A stretch of 64,000 bases of DNA from Cedecea selenatireducens (GCF_042138895.1 NZ_JBHIKW010000001.1:248001-312000); one strand, 5' to 3'; positions 34,314-44,316 are shown, numbered from the stretch's first letter. Notes: generated by a model not told the origin, from the letters alone. Translations and numbers: made by a program.

Positions 34314-34344
34314 AAAAAACCCGGCGCTGAGTGCCGGGTTTTTT
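34314..34344. terminator. Bidirectional terminator between cmoB and the DUF1471 gene
   Basis: An AAAAACCCGGC/GCCGGGTTTTT perfect stem serves both convergent genes. Confidence 0.88.
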
Positions 34345-34358
34345 ATCTTCGCTATCGC

Positions 34359-34637
34359 TTAGCGATAAACCTGCGCGGTACCGCTCCACAGGCTGGAGTC
34401 GCCCGGTGTGCCAAGGCCGGTAATGTTAATTTTGCTGCCGCCAATTTTCTCGGCTTTTACCTGAAGCTGGTTGATGGCGTCATCGGTGCTGCCTGACACG
34501 CCGCGAATGGACACTACGCCAATTTGCTCCTCACCCACGGCGCTGCCGTTAAGCACCTGAGGCAGTGGTGCAGCAAAAGCGGAAGAAGCAAAGACGGATG
34601 ACAGAGCCAGGATTACAGTTGCAGTTATTTTTTTCAT
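34359..34637 (-). CDS. Small periplasmic DUF1471 (BhsA/McbA/YhcN-like) protein
   Basis: A 92-residue protein with signal peptide MKKITATVILALSSVFASSAFA. The mature part has the DUF1471 pattern EQIGVVSIRGVSGSTDDAINQL followed by KAEKIGGSKINITGLG, given here in part. E. coli has many paralogues (BhsA, McbA, YhcN) tied to stress and biofilm phenotypes; which one this matches cannot be told. The start at MKKITATV has GAGGG upstream. The frame stays open to 34715, but the extra part lacks signal-peptide character. Confidence 0.88.
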   Translation of the reverse strand: MKKITATVILALSSVFASSAFAAPLPQVLNGSAVGEEQIGVVSIRGVSGSTDDAINQLQVKAEKIGGSKINITGLGTPGDSSLWSGTAQVYR

Positions 34638-34781
34638 TTTAATTCCCTCTAACATTGATAGTTGTCGGAGAGGATTATTCACAATGGGGTGTTTTGTAAC
34701 GTAAGTGACTGGCAAACGATGTTAAACAATGTGTGCAAATAGTGCAGAACCAGTTACACAACGCTTCCCCGGTTACAAAAT

Positions 34782-34809
34782 AAAAAAAGCCCCAGCAATC
34801 CGCCGGGGC
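34782..34809 (-). terminator. Terminator of cutC
   Basis: On the minus strand GCCCC/GGGGC with an inner GCGGATTGC segment is followed by seven T residues. It lies 53 bases past the cutC stop codon. Confidence 0.75.
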
Positions 34810-34861
34810 CTGGTACGAGCAAGCATCATATTGGGCGACATGATGCGCGGTAAAAATCTTT

Positions 34862-35611
34862 TCAGCGCGACGGGCTCGTCACCGACAGCGCGTTTTTCAT
34901 TGCCGCCACTACGTCTGCATCCACGCAGTAGCGATTAAACTCATCGGCTTCGGCATCGGCGCTCATGGACACGCCAGCTTTGCGATAGCGCATCGGCGAA
35001 GGAACCGAGCGCCCGGCGGAGCTGTGAAGCTCTTCAATGCCGTTTGCAACAAACTTGCTTACGTTGCTCAGACGCACGCCTGCGCCAGCCATAATGATTG
35101 GAGCACGGGAATGCTGTTTTAGTTCCCGAAGAAGTGAGATTCCCGTTTCAGCCGTTTGCTGCTGCCCGGAGGTCAGTATTCTCGCCACGCCCAGCGCCGC
35201 CAGCTGTTCGAACGCCTGCAGCGGATGATGACACATATCAAAAGCGCGGTGGAACGTCACGGCCATCCCTTCGGCGGCCTGCATCACCAGCTCCATTCGC
35301 GGCAGATCGATATTGCCGTCCTCATCAAGCATCCCGATCACCAGCCCCGGAAAGCCTAGTTCGCGCACGAAGGCGATATCTTCCAGCATGGTGGCAAATT
35401 CACCGTCGGTGTAGCAAAAATCACCGCCGCGCGGACGAATAATCGGGTGCACGGGAATCGACACCTTTTGTCTGACCTGCCGAAGCACGCCGGCGGAAGG
35501 CGTCAGCCCTCCTTCTTTAGGCGCAGAGCAGAGTTCAATTCTGTCCGCGCCGGCTTGTTCTGCAGTGACAGCACAATCTATTCCATAACAGCATATTTCA
35601 AGCAAAGCCAT
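34862..35611 (-). CDS. cutC: CutC family protein
   Basis: TIM-barrel protein of 249 residues (E. coli 248). It has MALLEICCYGIDCAVTAEQAG (part), ADRIELCSAPKEGGLTPS and VHPIIRPRGGDFCY. It was named for a copper-tolerance phenotype in E. coli, but direct copper handling is disputed, so the function is best treated as open. It is monocistronic. Confidence 0.93.
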   Translation of the reverse strand: MALLEICCYGIDCAVTAEQAGADRIELCSAPKEGGLTPSAGVLRQVRQKVSIPVHPIIRPRGGDFCYTDGEFATMLEDIAFVRELGFPGLVIGMLDEDGNIDLPRMELVMQAAEGMAVTFHRAFDMCHHPLQAFEQLAALGVARILTSGQQQTAETGISLLRELKQHSRAPIIMAGAGVRLSNVSKFVANGIEELHSSAGRSVPSPMRYRKAGVSMSADAEADEFNRYCVDADVVAAMKNALSVTSPSR

Positions 35612-35833
35612 TGATTACTCCTAAAAAAACCTGCAGTTCGCCGGTTGTGTCCCTGTACCTCGATGAACATCTGAAAACAGGTTCACAAAAAGGTAGCGTA
35701 CTATGACATTCAATTTTGATGAAGGGATCGACGGACGTCACAGCGACAGCGCGAAATGGAATAAATTTTGGCGGTACGGCGGCGCTGCCTGATGAAGCGT
35801 CCGCCGCCTGCAAACGCGGTGAAGCAATGTTAA

Positions 35834-36400
35834 TCAGTCGGCCCGTTCGCTGGCGACGATCTGCTCGATGCTCCAGGGGTGGAATTTAATAGTGACTTTA
35901 CCGTCGGTGACCGCAAGCGTTGGGTTAGGCAACCTTTCGCGTTCACCTTTTGGCGAGCTGGTTTTCACCGAAATCCCCGTTTCACGCAGCCCGGCGTCGG
36001 ACAACAAATCCAGCGCCCGTGCGTTGAGCGTTTCCGGCTCGCCCGGCAGCACAATTTCAATATGCTCCCAGCCTTCGTGCGGGTAACGCTTCTCGCCCGG
36101 CCAGGGCAGCTCCACCACCGTAAACCGCCAGTGTTCTACGCACACCGGCTCATCCAGCTTGAATAAGCAAATCGGGCGACCGTTAATCACATTTTCACTC
36201 AGTAAGGCGCCGCATTTTTCCAGCCCCGCACGCCAGCGGTCGGCGGTCGCGTTCTGATGGCAGCGCAAAGAAATGTGATCGGCATCAAGCGGCGCAATAT
36301 CCAGCCCGAGCCGGGTGGCAAGTTCTGTTAACGCTTTCGTAAATCTCGGCAGATCTGCCGAAATATCATGCAGTTCATCTACCGCCTGCCAGTTTGCCAT
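35834..36400 (-). CDS. yecM: YecM, VOC-like fold protein
   Basis: Protein of 188 residues resembling E. coli YecM, whose known structure has a vicinal-oxygen-chelate fold. Conserved segments are DHISLRCHQNATADRW, GRPICLFKLDEP and YPHEGWEHIEIVLPG, with histidines placed like metal ligands. The activity is unknown. The start MANWQAVDEL matches E. coli; 25 more codons are open upstream. It diverges from argS. Confidence 0.92.
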   Translation of the reverse strand: MANWQAVDELHDISADLPRFTKALTELATRLGLDIAPLDADHISLRCHQNATADRWRAGLEKCGALLSENVINGRPICLFKLDEPVCVEHWRFTVVELPWPGEKRYPHEGWEHIEIVLPGEPETLNARALDLLSDAGLRETGISVKTSSPKGERERLPNPTLAVTDGKVTIKFHPWSIEQIVASERAD

Positions 36401-36644
36401 GCCGCCATCCTCTTTTTCAGAAAGCGCGTAATCTACCCTGTTCCTGGGGGCGAGCCAACTCCCCGCCGGGGCCAAAATAAGATGAATGGTTATTCATTAC
36501 GCCGTTAATAATAATTGCGCGCCCCGTGAGCGAGGCTTTTGCTGACGCCAGGCCGCAAATAACGTTATACTCACGCCCTGTTTCGTTCCTCATTTTCAGG
36601 CTGCCCTTGATGCGGCGGCCCAGTACAAATTGTAAGGTATCCCG

Positions 36645-38378
36645 GTGAATATTCAGTCTCTTCTCTCAGAAAAAGTCAGCCAGGCGCTGATTGCTGCAGG
36701 CGCACCAGCGGACTGCGAGCCGCAGGTTCGTCAGTCGGCAAAAGTCCAGTTCGGCGACTATCAGGCCAATGGCGTGATGTCCGTTGCTAAAACGCTGGGC
36801 ATGCCGCCACGACAGGTCGCAGAGAAGGTCATCGCCAACCTCGATCTGACCGGGATCGCCAGCAAAGTTGAAATTGCAGGCCCAGGCTTTATCAATATTT
36901 TCCTCGATCCGGCATTTCTGGCTAAAAACGTCGATGAGGCTGTGGCGTCTGACCGCGTGGGCGTTAGCGTGTCTAAACCGCAAACTATCGTGGTGGACTA
37001 TTCCGCGCCGAACGTTGCCAAAGAGATGCACGTGGGCCATATCCGCTCCACCATCATCGGCGATGCCGCCGTGCGTACTCTCGAATTCCTGGGCCACAAG
37101 GTGATCCGCGCGAACCACGTCGGTGACTGGGGTACTCAGTTCGGCATGCTCATCGCGTTCCTGGAAAAACAGCAGCAGGAAAACGCGGGCGAAATGGCGC
37201 TGGCCGACCTCGAAGAGTTTTATCGCGCCGCCAAAAAGCACTACGACGAAGACGAAGCCTTTGCCGAGCGTGCACGCGGCTATGTGGTTAAGCTGCAGGG
37301 CGGCGATGAATACTGTCGTGAGATGTGGCGCAAGCTGGTCGACATCACCATGACGCAGAACCAGAAAACCTACCAGCGCCTCAACGTGACGCTGACCCGC
37401 GATGACGTCATGGGCGAAAGCCTCTACAACCCAATGCTGCCCGGCATCGTTGCTGACCTGAAAGAGAAAGGTCTGGCGGTAGAAAGCGAAGGCGCGACCG
37501 TGGTGTTCCTTGACGAGTACAAGAACAAAGACGGCGATCCGATGGGCGTTATCATCCAGAAGAAAGACGGCGGTTATCTCTACACCACCACCGATATCGC
37601 CTGTGCGAAATATCGCTACGAAACCCTGCATGCAGACCGCGTGCTGTACTTCATCGACTCCCGCCAGCACCAGCACCTGATGCAGGCGTGGACCATCGTG
37701 CGTAAAGCGGGCTACGTGCCTGAGTCCGTCACGCTGGAGCACCAGATGTTCGGCATGATGTTGGGCAAAGACGGCAAGCCGTTCAAAACCCGCTCCGGCG
37801 GCACCGTTAAGCTGACCGACCTGCTGGATGAAGCCATGGAACGCGCCCGCGGCCTGGTAGCGGCGAAAAACCCGGACATGCCTGCGGACGAGCTGGAAAA
37901 ACTGGCGAATGCGGTAGGTATTGGCGCGGTGAAATACGCCGACCTTTCCAAGAGCCGTACCACGGACTACATCTTCGACTGGGACAACATGCTGGCCTTC
38001 GAAGGCAACACCGCGCCGTATATGCAATACGCCTATACCCGCGTGCTGTCCGTGTTCCGTAAGGCAGATCTCGACGAAGCCGAACTGCTGAAAGCCAACG
38101 TTGTGATTGCCGAAGATCGTGAGGCCCAGCTGGCCGCTCGCCTGCTACAGTTTGAAGAGACGCTAAACGTGGTTGCTCGCGACGGTACGCCGCACGTGAT
38201 GTGTGCCTACCTCTACGATGTAGCAGGCCTGTTCTCCGGCTTCTATGAGCACTGCCCAATCCTGAGCGCCGCCGACGAAGCCACCCGCAACAGCCGCCTG
38301 AAGCTGGCGCTGCTGACCGCGAAGACCCTGAAGCTGGGTCTGGATACCCTGGGGATCGAAACCGTAGAACGCATGTAA
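36645..38378 (+). CDS. argS: Arginyl-tRNA synthetase
   Basis: Class I synthetase charging tRNA-Arg, 577 residues as in E. coli. It has an N-terminal Add-1 domain, the HIGH-type motif APNVAKEMHVGHIRSTIIGD (HVGH), and the anticodon domain at the C-terminus ending VERM. The start is GTG with TAAGG upstream, the same start-codon choice as in E. coli. It is monocistronic with a terminator. Confidence 0.97.
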   Translation: MNIQSLLSEKVSQALIAAGAPADCEPQVRQSAKVQFGDYQANGVMSVAKTLGMPPRQVAEKVIANLDLTGIASKVEIAGPGFINIFLDPAFLAKNVDEAVASDRVGVSVSKPQTIVVDYSAPNVAKEMHVGHIRSTIIGDAAVRTLEFLGHKVIRANHVGDWGTQFGMLIAFLEKQQQENAGEMALADLEEFYRAAKKHYDEDEAFAERARGYVVKLQGGDEYCREMWRKLVDITMTQNQKTYQRLNVTLTRDDVMGESLYNPMLPGIVADLKEKGLAVESEGATVVFLDEYKNKDGDPMGVIIQKKDGGYLYTTTDIACAKYRYETLHADRVLYFIDSRQHQHLMQAWTIVRKAGYVPESVTLEHQMFGMMLGKDGKPFKTRSGGTVKLTDLLDEAMERARGLVAAKNPDMPADELEKLANAVGIGAVKYADLSKSRTTDYIFDWDNMLAFEGNTAPYMQYAYTRVLSVFRKADLDEAELLKANVVIAEDREAQLAARLLQFEETLNVVARDGTPHVMCAYLYDVAGLFSGFYEHCPILSAADEATRNSRLKLALLTAKTLKLGLDTLGIETVERM

Positions 38379-38399
38379 CTGCCACAGTCTGCGGGAACT

Positions 38400-38430
38400 A
38401 AAAAGGCTCATCGTTTGATGAGCCTTTTTA
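38400..38430. terminator. Bidirectional terminator between argS and flhE
   Basis: A perfect AGGCTCATC/GATGAGCCT stem around GTTT is flanked by A and T runs. Confidence 0.88.
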
Positions 38431-38432
38431 TT

Positions 38433-38828
38433 TTACTGGATGTAGTTAACGATAACCTGATTACTGCGCACCCGCAGCGGTGGGTACATTGAGCCGCCGC
38501 CCGGCACTTCCCAGACAAAACGCAAAGGCTGGTTGGCGTCGGTATTGGTCAGGCCGCGCGTGGTGCCGTTATCACCCTCAAGCGGCGTGCAGTTGGTTGG
38601 CGAACAAAGTTTGACCGCCAGTCCGGCAGGCGTCGGGCCATCCAGCACATAGGTCCAGGCAATCAGCGTCATTTTGCCGGTAACGGGCTGCATCGGCTTC
38701 AGCGGGCGGGATGATGCCGTCACGCCACGGTTGCTCAGCGTCACGCCGATACCGCTGTCCTGCCAGGAACCTTCGCCTAACGCCAGCGCACCAAACGGCA
38801 CCAGCAGCATCAAAAGCAACGCTTTCAT
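38433..38828 (-). CDS. flhE: Flagellar periplasmic protein FlhE
   Basis: Small exported protein of 131 residues, with signal peptide MKALLLMLLVPFGALALG and two cysteines (KLCSPTNCTP) likely to form a disulfide. In enterobacteria it is reported to limit proton leak through the flagellar export apparatus. It is last in flhBAE, 3 bases after flhA. Confidence 0.93.
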   Translation of the reverse strand: MKALLLMLLVPFGALALGEGSWQDSGIGVTLSNRGVTASSRPLKPMQPVTGKMTLIAWTYVLDGPTPAGLAVKLCSPTNCTPLEGDNGTTRGLTNTDANQPLRFVWEVPGGGSMYPPLRVRSNQVIVNYIQ

Positions 38829-38831
38829 TAT

Positions 38832-40910
38832 TTATTTCGCTCCGATTGTGGCCGTCATACGGATGTTACGGTTGTCAGACAGCTCGAGGCTCGACAAGAC
38901 CACCAGCTGAGGCAGCGTTCTGCGTAAGAAACGCGCCAGCAGCGGACGCAGCGCGTGGTTCACCAACAGAACCGGCGGCGCACCCAGCATCTCCTGGCGC
39001 TGCAGGGCATCCTGAGTCTGCTCCAGCAGGCGATCGGCCAGCCCCGGCTCAAGGCCGCCACCGCCCTGCAACGCCTGTAGCAGCAGACGCTCAAGCGCCG
39101 CATCCAGACCGATAACCTGCACTTCGCCGGTGCCGGGGAACCATTGCTGAGTGATAGCCCTGCCCAGCGCCACGCGAACCACGGCGGTCAATTCATGCGG
39201 ATCGCTCTGAATAGGCGCATGCTCGGCCAGCGTTTCCAGAATCGTGCGCATATCACGAATCGGCACTTTCTCTTCCAGCAGGTTTTGCAGCACCTTGTGC
39301 AGCGTGGTGAGCGTCACCACTGCCGGGATAAGATCTTCGGTCAGCTTAGGCATTTCCTGGGTCACGCGGTCAAGCAACTGCTGCGCTTCCTGACGGCCAA
39401 ACAGCTCCGGCGCAAACTGCCCGATAAGATGGTTCAGGTGCGTTGCCACCACGGTACTCGCTTCAACCACGGTGAAGCCCTGAATCTGCGCCTGCTCTTT
39501 CAGCGCACTTTCAATCCAGATAGCGGCCAGGCCAAAGGCCGGATCGATAGTCGCCTCGCCCGGCAACGTCCCCGCGGCGGTGCCGGGGTTAATCGCCAGC
39601 CAGCGGCCCGGATAGGCATCCCCGCTGCCGATTTCAACGCCCTTCATCAGAATACGATAGCGCGCGGGCGGCAGGTCCATATTGTCGCGAATATGCACCA
39701 CCGGCGGCAGGAACCCCATCTCCTGAGCGAATTTTTTACGGATACTGCGGATACGCCCGAGCAGCTCGCCGTCCTGCTGGAAATCAACCATCGGGATCAG
39801 GCGGTAGCCCACTTCCATCCCCAGCGGATCTTCCAGCTGAACGTCATTCCAGGTCGCTTCCACCGCCTGAGTATTTTCCGGCATTTTAACCGGCTGCGGC
39901 GCTTCCGGCGCGGCCATCTGGCGGCCACGCATCCACCAGGCTAACCCCAGCAGCGCGGCGGTAAACAGCAGGAAGACGAAGTTAGGCATCCCCGGCACCA
40001 TGCCGAGCAGCCCCAGAACGCCTGCGGCTAGCAGCATCACGCGTGGGTTATTGAACAGCTGGGTGACCATCTGTTCGCCAACGTCCTGATCGGTCGCCAC
40101 GCGAGTTACGATAACGCCCGCCGCCGTGGAGATAACCAGGGCGGGGATCTGGGCGACCAGCCCGTCACCGATGGTCAGCAGCGTATAGCTTTGTGCCGCC
40201 GCGCCCATCGCCATATCGTGCTGGATAACGCCGACCATCAGCCCACCGACCACGTTAATCACCATGATGATAAGCCCGGCCACGGCGTCGCCACGCACGA
40301 ACTTACTTGCCCCGTCCATAGAGCCGTAGAAGTCCGCTTCCTGGGTCACTTCCGAACGGCGCTTTTTCGCCTCTTCTTCGCCAATGATCCCGGCGTTCAG
40401 GTCGGCATCGATGGCCATCTGTTTACCCGGCATCCCGTCCAGCACAAAACGCGCCCCGACTTCAGCGATACGTCCCGCACCCTTGGTGATAACCATAAAG
40501 TTGATGATAACGAGGATGATAAACACCACGATACCGATGGCGAAGTTACCGCCGACCAGGAAGTGGCCAAAGGCCTCAACCACTTTACCCGCCGCCGCGG
40601 CACCGGTATGCCCTTCAAGCAGGATGATACGGGTAGAAGCCACGTTCAGCGCCAGGCGCAGCAACGTGGTAAACAGCAGAATGGTCGGGAACGCCGCGAA
40701 GTCCAGCGTGCGCTGGGTGAACATCGCCACCAGCAGCACCATGATCGACAGCGCGATGTTAAAGGTAAACAGCAGATCGAGGACAAACGGCGGCAGCGGC
40801 AGCACCATCATCGACAGAATCAGCAGGATCAGTACCGGGCCGGCAAGAATTTGCCATTGCCCGGATTTCATGTTGCCCGGCAGGCGCAACATCGCAGCCA
40901 GATTAGCCAT
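38832..40910 (-). CDS. flhA: Flagellar type III export protein FlhA
   Basis: Core proton-driven export-gate subunit. It has eight N-terminal transmembrane helices, the conserved FHIPEP-type loop (TKGAGRIAEVGARFVLDGMP, in part), and a large cytoplasmic C-terminal domain that docks chaperone-substrate complexes. The start MANLAAMLRLPGN gives 692 residues as in E. coli and overlaps flhB by 8 bases; seven more codons are open upstream. Confidence 0.97.
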   Translation of the reverse strand: MANLAAMLRLPGNMKSGQWQILAGPVLILLILSMMVLPLPPFVLDLLFTFNIALSIMVLLVAMFTQRTLDFAAFPTILLFTTLLRLALNVASTRIILLEGHTGAAAAGKVVEAFGHFLVGGNFAIGIVVFIILVIINFMVITKGAGRIAEVGARFVLDGMPGKQMAIDADLNAGIIGEEEAKKRRSEVTQEADFYGSMDGASKFVRGDAVAGLIIMVINVVGGLMVGVIQHDMAMGAAAQSYTLLTIGDGLVAQIPALVISTAAGVIVTRVATDQDVGEQMVTQLFNNPRVMLLAAGVLGLLGMVPGMPNFVFLLFTAALLGLAWWMRGRQMAAPEAPQPVKMPENTQAVEATWNDVQLEDPLGMEVGYRLIPMVDFQQDGELLGRIRSIRKKFAQEMGFLPPVVHIRDNMDLPPARYRILMKGVEIGSGDAYPGRWLAINPGTAAGTLPGEATIDPAFGLAAIWIESALKEQAQIQGFTVVEASTVVATHLNHLIGQFAPELFGRQEAQQLLDRVTQEMPKLTEDLIPAVVTLTTLHKVLQNLLEEKVPIRDMRTILETLAEHAPIQSDPHELTAVVRVALGRAITQQWFPGTGEVQVIGLDAALERLLLQALQGGGGLEPGLADRLLEQTQDALQRQEMLGAPPVLLVNHALRPLLARFLRRTLPQLVVLSSLELSDNRNIRMTATIGAK

Positions 40911-42054
40911 CGGAGTCCTTCTCGTTTGCAAAGTCCAGCGCCTCAGGCACCGGCAGATTTTCAGGTTTCTTCGGAATTAAGCCGCCGGCCATGCGCCAGC
41001 GCCGTAGCTGCCAGACCCAGGCCAGCACTTCCGCCACGGCGGAGTAAAGCTGACCGGGGATCTGCTGGCCAATTTCCGCATGGCGGTACAGCGCACGAGC
41101 CAGCGGAGGGGCTTCCAGCATTGGGATACGGTTTTCATTACCAATCTCTTTGATGCGCTGCGCGATCAGCCCGGCTCCTTTGGCCAGCACCTTCGGCGCA
41201 CTCATCTTGTTTTCGTCGTACTGCAGGGCCACCGCATAGTGGGTCGGGTTCGTCACGATAACGTCAGCCTTCGGCACATCGGCCATCATGCGACGGCGCG
41301 CGATCGCCCGCTGCTGCTGACGAATACGCCCTTTGATATGCGGGTCGCCCTCGTTTTGTTTGTACTCGTCACGAATATCCTGGCGGGTCATGCGTAACTT
41401 TTTAATGTGGCTGTAAATCTGGAAGAAAACGTCGAACCCCACCATTGGGATAAGCCCCAGAATGACCAGCAGGGCACAAAGCGCCACCATGTTCAGCGCG
41501 TTTGCCAGCGCGGTAACCGGGGATTCGCTCATCAGCCGCATCATCGCCGGCCAGTTGTGCCACAGATACCAGCCGGCCACGCAGCCCACCAGGGTCGCTT
41601 TCAGCATTGCCTTCAGCAGTTCCGCCGCCGTCTGCATGGAAAACATCCGCTTAATCCCGGTAATCGGATTGAGCTTGCCGAGATTAAACTGAATTGCTTT
41701 TGAGCTGAAATTCACCCCGCCCAGCAGCATCGGCGCGGCTATCGCCACAATCACTAATCCGGAGATAAGCGGCAGCAGCGCCATCACGGCAAGCTTAATC
41801 AAATGGCTGATCTGATTCACAATCAGGCTGGGATCGTTGATGATTTTATGGTCAAAGTGCAGGCCATCAGACAGCATCGCGCCGAGCATTTTGCCAAGCG
41901 ACGCCCCGCCCATCCAGATAATGCACAACCCCACCAGCAACATCAGCAGTGAGGTCAGTTCTCGGGAACGCGGGATTTGCCCCTCTTCACGAGCCTTTTC
42001 AAGTCGGTGGGCCGTGGGGGCTTCTGTTTTTTCCTGATCGCTATCTTCAGACAC
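40903..42054 (-). CDS. flhB: Flagellar type III export switch protein FlhB
   Basis: Export-apparatus membrane protein with four transmembrane helices and a cytoplasmic autoprotease domain. The self-cleavage site NPTH is present in VTNPTHYAVALQYDENKM; cleavage switches secretion from rod/hook to filament proteins. It is 383 residues. It is the first gene of flhBAE. Confidence 0.97.
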   Translation of the reverse strand: MSEDSDQEKTEAPTAHRLEKAREEGQIPRSRELTSLLMLLVGLCIIWMGGASLGKMLGAMLSDGLHFDHKIINDPSLIVNQISHLIKLAVMALLPLISGLVIVAIAAPMLLGGVNFSSKAIQFNLGKLNPITGIKRMFSMQTAAELLKAMLKATLVGCVAGWYLWHNWPAMMRLMSESPVTALANALNMVALCALLVILGLIPMVGFDVFFQIYSHIKKLRMTRQDIRDEYKQNEGDPHIKGRIRQQQRAIARRRMMADVPKADVIVTNPTHYAVALQYDENKMSAPKVLAKGAGLIAQRIKEIGNENRIPMLEAPPLARALYRHAEIGQQIPGQLYSAVAEVLAWVWQLRRWRMAGGLIPKKPENLPVPEALDFANEKDSDG

Positions 42055-42158
42055 CGCAACAATCTCGTGGCCGCAATTTCAAGGACAGCATGCCAGAGCA
42101 CGGTTGGGCTAATAGAGGAATTACAAACGTTTTTGTACGTTTATTTTGGCGTTAAGAA

Positions 42159-42190
42159 GCTACCTCCCCCGCACACGCAGGAGAGGTAGC
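42159..42190 (-). terminator. Possible terminator after cheZ
   Basis: A GCTACCTC/GAGGTAGC stem with a GC-rich loop follows the cheZ stop codon on the minus strand. The T tract is weak (TTCTTAA), so termination may be partial. Confidence 0.5.
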
Positions 42191-42196
42191 GGGCGT

Positions 42197-42847
42197 TTAG
42201 AACCCTAAGCTGTCGAGCAAATCGTCAACCTGGTCCTGGCTTGCCACTACGCCGGCGGCGGTAGCATCAAGCTGCGGGCCGTTCAGCAAGCCTTCGTTCA
42301 CGCGCTTAGCGCGAGCGTCCGGCTCCGGCATATTTTCCAGCAGCACCATCAACAGCTGGCGTTCAATCTCCTGGATAACGTCCATCATGCGCTTGATAAC
42401 CTGACCGGTAAGGTCCTGGAAATCCTGCGCCATCATGATTTCCAGCAGCTGGGCGTTGGTGAAGCTGGTGTGCTCCGGCACGCCAGACAGGTAGCTGCGG
42501 GTATCGGTCACCAGTTCACGGGCGTCTTTCAGCTCGATTGGATTTTCAAACCATGCATCCCAGCGGCCGCTCAGCGCTTTGGCTTCGCTTTCCAGCTGAT
42601 TCTGATGAGGCTGGGACAGCTCCACGCAGTTCAGGGCGCGTTCCGCGGCCTGGGCGGTCATCTGCACTACATAGTCCAGGCGATCACGGGCGTCAGGAAT
42701 AGCTTCAGCCGCTTCGGCAATCGCCTGGTCGAGCCCCAGTTCACGCAGGCTGTCGCGCAGCATGCGGGTCAGGCTGCCGATACGTGCGATAATATCGGTC
42801 GGTGAATGCTCGTGTATCTCTGTTGCCGGGTTTGTTGATGAGTGCAT
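42197..42847 (-). CDS. cheZ: CheY-P phosphatase CheZ
   Basis: Long-helix dimer that speeds CheY-P dephosphorylation. The catalytic glutamine lies in the conserved MAQDFQDLTGQVIKRMM (part), and the C-terminal CheY-binding tail DQVDDLLDSLGF is intact. It is 216 residues. It is the last gene of the tar-tap-cheRBYZ operon. Confidence 0.97.
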   Translation of the reverse strand: MHSSTNPATEIHEHSPTDIIARIGSLTRMLRDSLRELGLDQAIAEAAEAIPDARDRLDYVVQMTAQAAERALNCVELSQPHQNQLESEAKALSGRWDAWFENPIELKDARELVTDTRSYLSGVPEHTSFTNAQLLEIMMAQDFQDLTGQVIKRMMDVIQEIERQLLMVLLENMPEPDARAKRVNEGLLNGPQLDATAAGVVASQDQVDDLLDSLGF

Positions 42848-42857
42848 TTGCGCCTCC

Positions 42858-43247
42858 TTACATGCCGAGCTTTTCGAAAATTTTGCCCAGTTTCTCTTCC
42901 AGCGTCGCCGCGGTGAATGGCTTCACCACGTAGCCGCTCGCCCCGGCCTGTGCTGCCGCGATGATGTTTTCTTTTTTGGCTTCCGCCGTCACCATCAGCA
43001 CCGGCATGGCTGACATCGCACCATCGGCACGAATGGTTTTCAGCAGTTCCAGACCGTCCATGTTCGGCATGTTCCAGTCAGAAATCACAAAACCAAATCC
43101 GCCTGCCTGCAGTTTGTTCAGCGCGTCTACGCCGTCTTCAGCCTCTTCAACGTTATTAAAACCCAGCTCTTTAAGCAGGTTACGCACGATGCGGCGCATG
43201 GTTGAAAAGTCGTCTACGACCAGAAACTTAAGTTCTTTGTCCGCCAT
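42858..43247 (-). CDS. cheY: Chemotaxis response regulator CheY
   Basis: Single receiver domain that, when phosphorylated, binds the flagellar switch and causes clockwise rotation. The acidic pocket is in FLVVDDFSTMRR, the phosphorylated Asp57 in VISDWNMPNMDGL, and Lys109 in GYVVKPFTAATLE. It is 129 residues, as in E. coli. Confidence 0.98.
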   Translation of the reverse strand: MADKELKFLVVDDFSTMRRIVRNLLKELGFNNVEEAEDGVDALNKLQAGGFGFVISDWNMPNMDGLELLKTIRADGAMSAMPVLMVTAEAKKENIIAAAQAGASGYVVKPFTAATLEEKLGKIFEKLGM

Positions 43248-43266
43248 AAAATCCGGGCTCCTTCAG

Positions 43267-44316
43267 TTAAATACGTATTGCCTGTCCGGCACTAATTTTC
43301 GCCAGCATCTGCTGGCTTACCTGGCTTAAATCGACCACTTCGCTGACGCCACCGGAATTGATGGCCTCACGCGGCATGCCGAACACCACACAACTTGCTT
43401 CGTTTTGGGCGATGGTCCACGCCCCTGCCTGGTGCATCGCCAGCATCCCGGCGGCACCGTCATTACCCATTCCGGTGAGGATCACGCCCACGGCGTTTCG
43501 CCCCGCGTGTTTCGCCACCGAATGGAACAGCACATCCACGGCCGGGCGATGCCGGTTCACGGGTGGGCCGTCATGTAATTTGATTTGATAGTTCGCGCCG
43601 CTACGCGCCAGCTCCATGTGCTTATCGCCCGGAGCGATATAAGCATGGCCCGGCAGCACGCGTTCGCCGTCTTCCGCCTCTTTCACACTTATCTGACAGA
43701 GCTTATTCAGGCGCTCGGCAAACGACCGGGTAAAACCAGGCGGCATATGCTGGGTTATCAGCAGCGCCGGGCTGGAAAGCGGCAGCGGCTGCAGCACGTG
43801 ACGAATCGCCTCGGTGCCTCCGGTTGAGGCGCCAATGGCAATCAATTTCTCAGAGCTCAGCAGCGGCCCGGCCTTCAGGGTCGCAGGCACGGCGGTCGGT
43901 GCATGAGCGGCAATCTTAGCCCTGGCGGCAGTACGCACCTTCTCGGCAATCATTTCGCTGTAGGCCAGCATCCCTTCGCGGATGCCAAGCTGCGGCTTGG
44001 TCACGAAGTCGATCGCGCCCAGCTCCAGCGCCCGCAACGTAACCTCAGACCCTTTTCCGGTGAGGGAAGAGACCATCACCACCGGCATAGGCCGCAGGCG
44101 CATCAGCTTTTCCAGGAAGTCGAGGCCGTCCATACGCGGCATTTCGACGTCCAGCGTTAACACATCCGGATTAAACTTTTTAATCAGATCGCGCGCCACC
44201 AGCGGGTCCGGGGCGGTAGCAACCATTTCCATATCGCTATGACTGTTGATAATTTCCGTCATTATCTGCCGCATCAGCGCAGAGTCATCGACCGATAAGA
44301 CACGTATTTTCGTCAT
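43267..44316 (-). CDS. cheB: Receptor methylesterase/glutamine deamidase CheB
   Basis: Adaptation enzyme. The N-terminal receiver domain has the phosphosite in VLTLDVEMPRMDGL. The C-terminal esterase triad lies in IGASTGGTEAI (Ser), LLITQHMPPGF (His) and GMGNDGAAGML (Asp). It is 349 residues. It overlaps cheR by 4 bases (ATGA). Confidence 0.97.
   Translation of the reverse strand: MTKIRVLSVDDSALMRQIMTEIINSHSDMEMVATAPDPLVARDLIKKFNPDVLTLDVEMPRMDGLDFLEKLMRLRPMPVVMVSSLTGKGSEVTLRALELGAIDFVTKPQLGIREGMLAYSEMIAEKVRTAARAKIAAHAPTAVPATLKAGPLLSSEKLIAIGASTGGTEAIRHVLQPLPLSSPALLITQHMPPGFTRSFAERLNKLCQISVKEAEDGERVLPGHAYIAPGDKHMELARSGANYQIKLHDGPPVNRHRPAVDVLFHSVAKHAGRNAVGVILTGMGNDGAAGMLAMHQAGAWTIAQNEASCVVFGMPREAINSGGVSEVVDLSQVSQQMLAKISAGQAIRI

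Noticed and set aside
36666..38027. Minus-strand ORF of 453 codons opposite argS
   Set aside because: Antisense shadow of argS; no motif or ribosome binding site.
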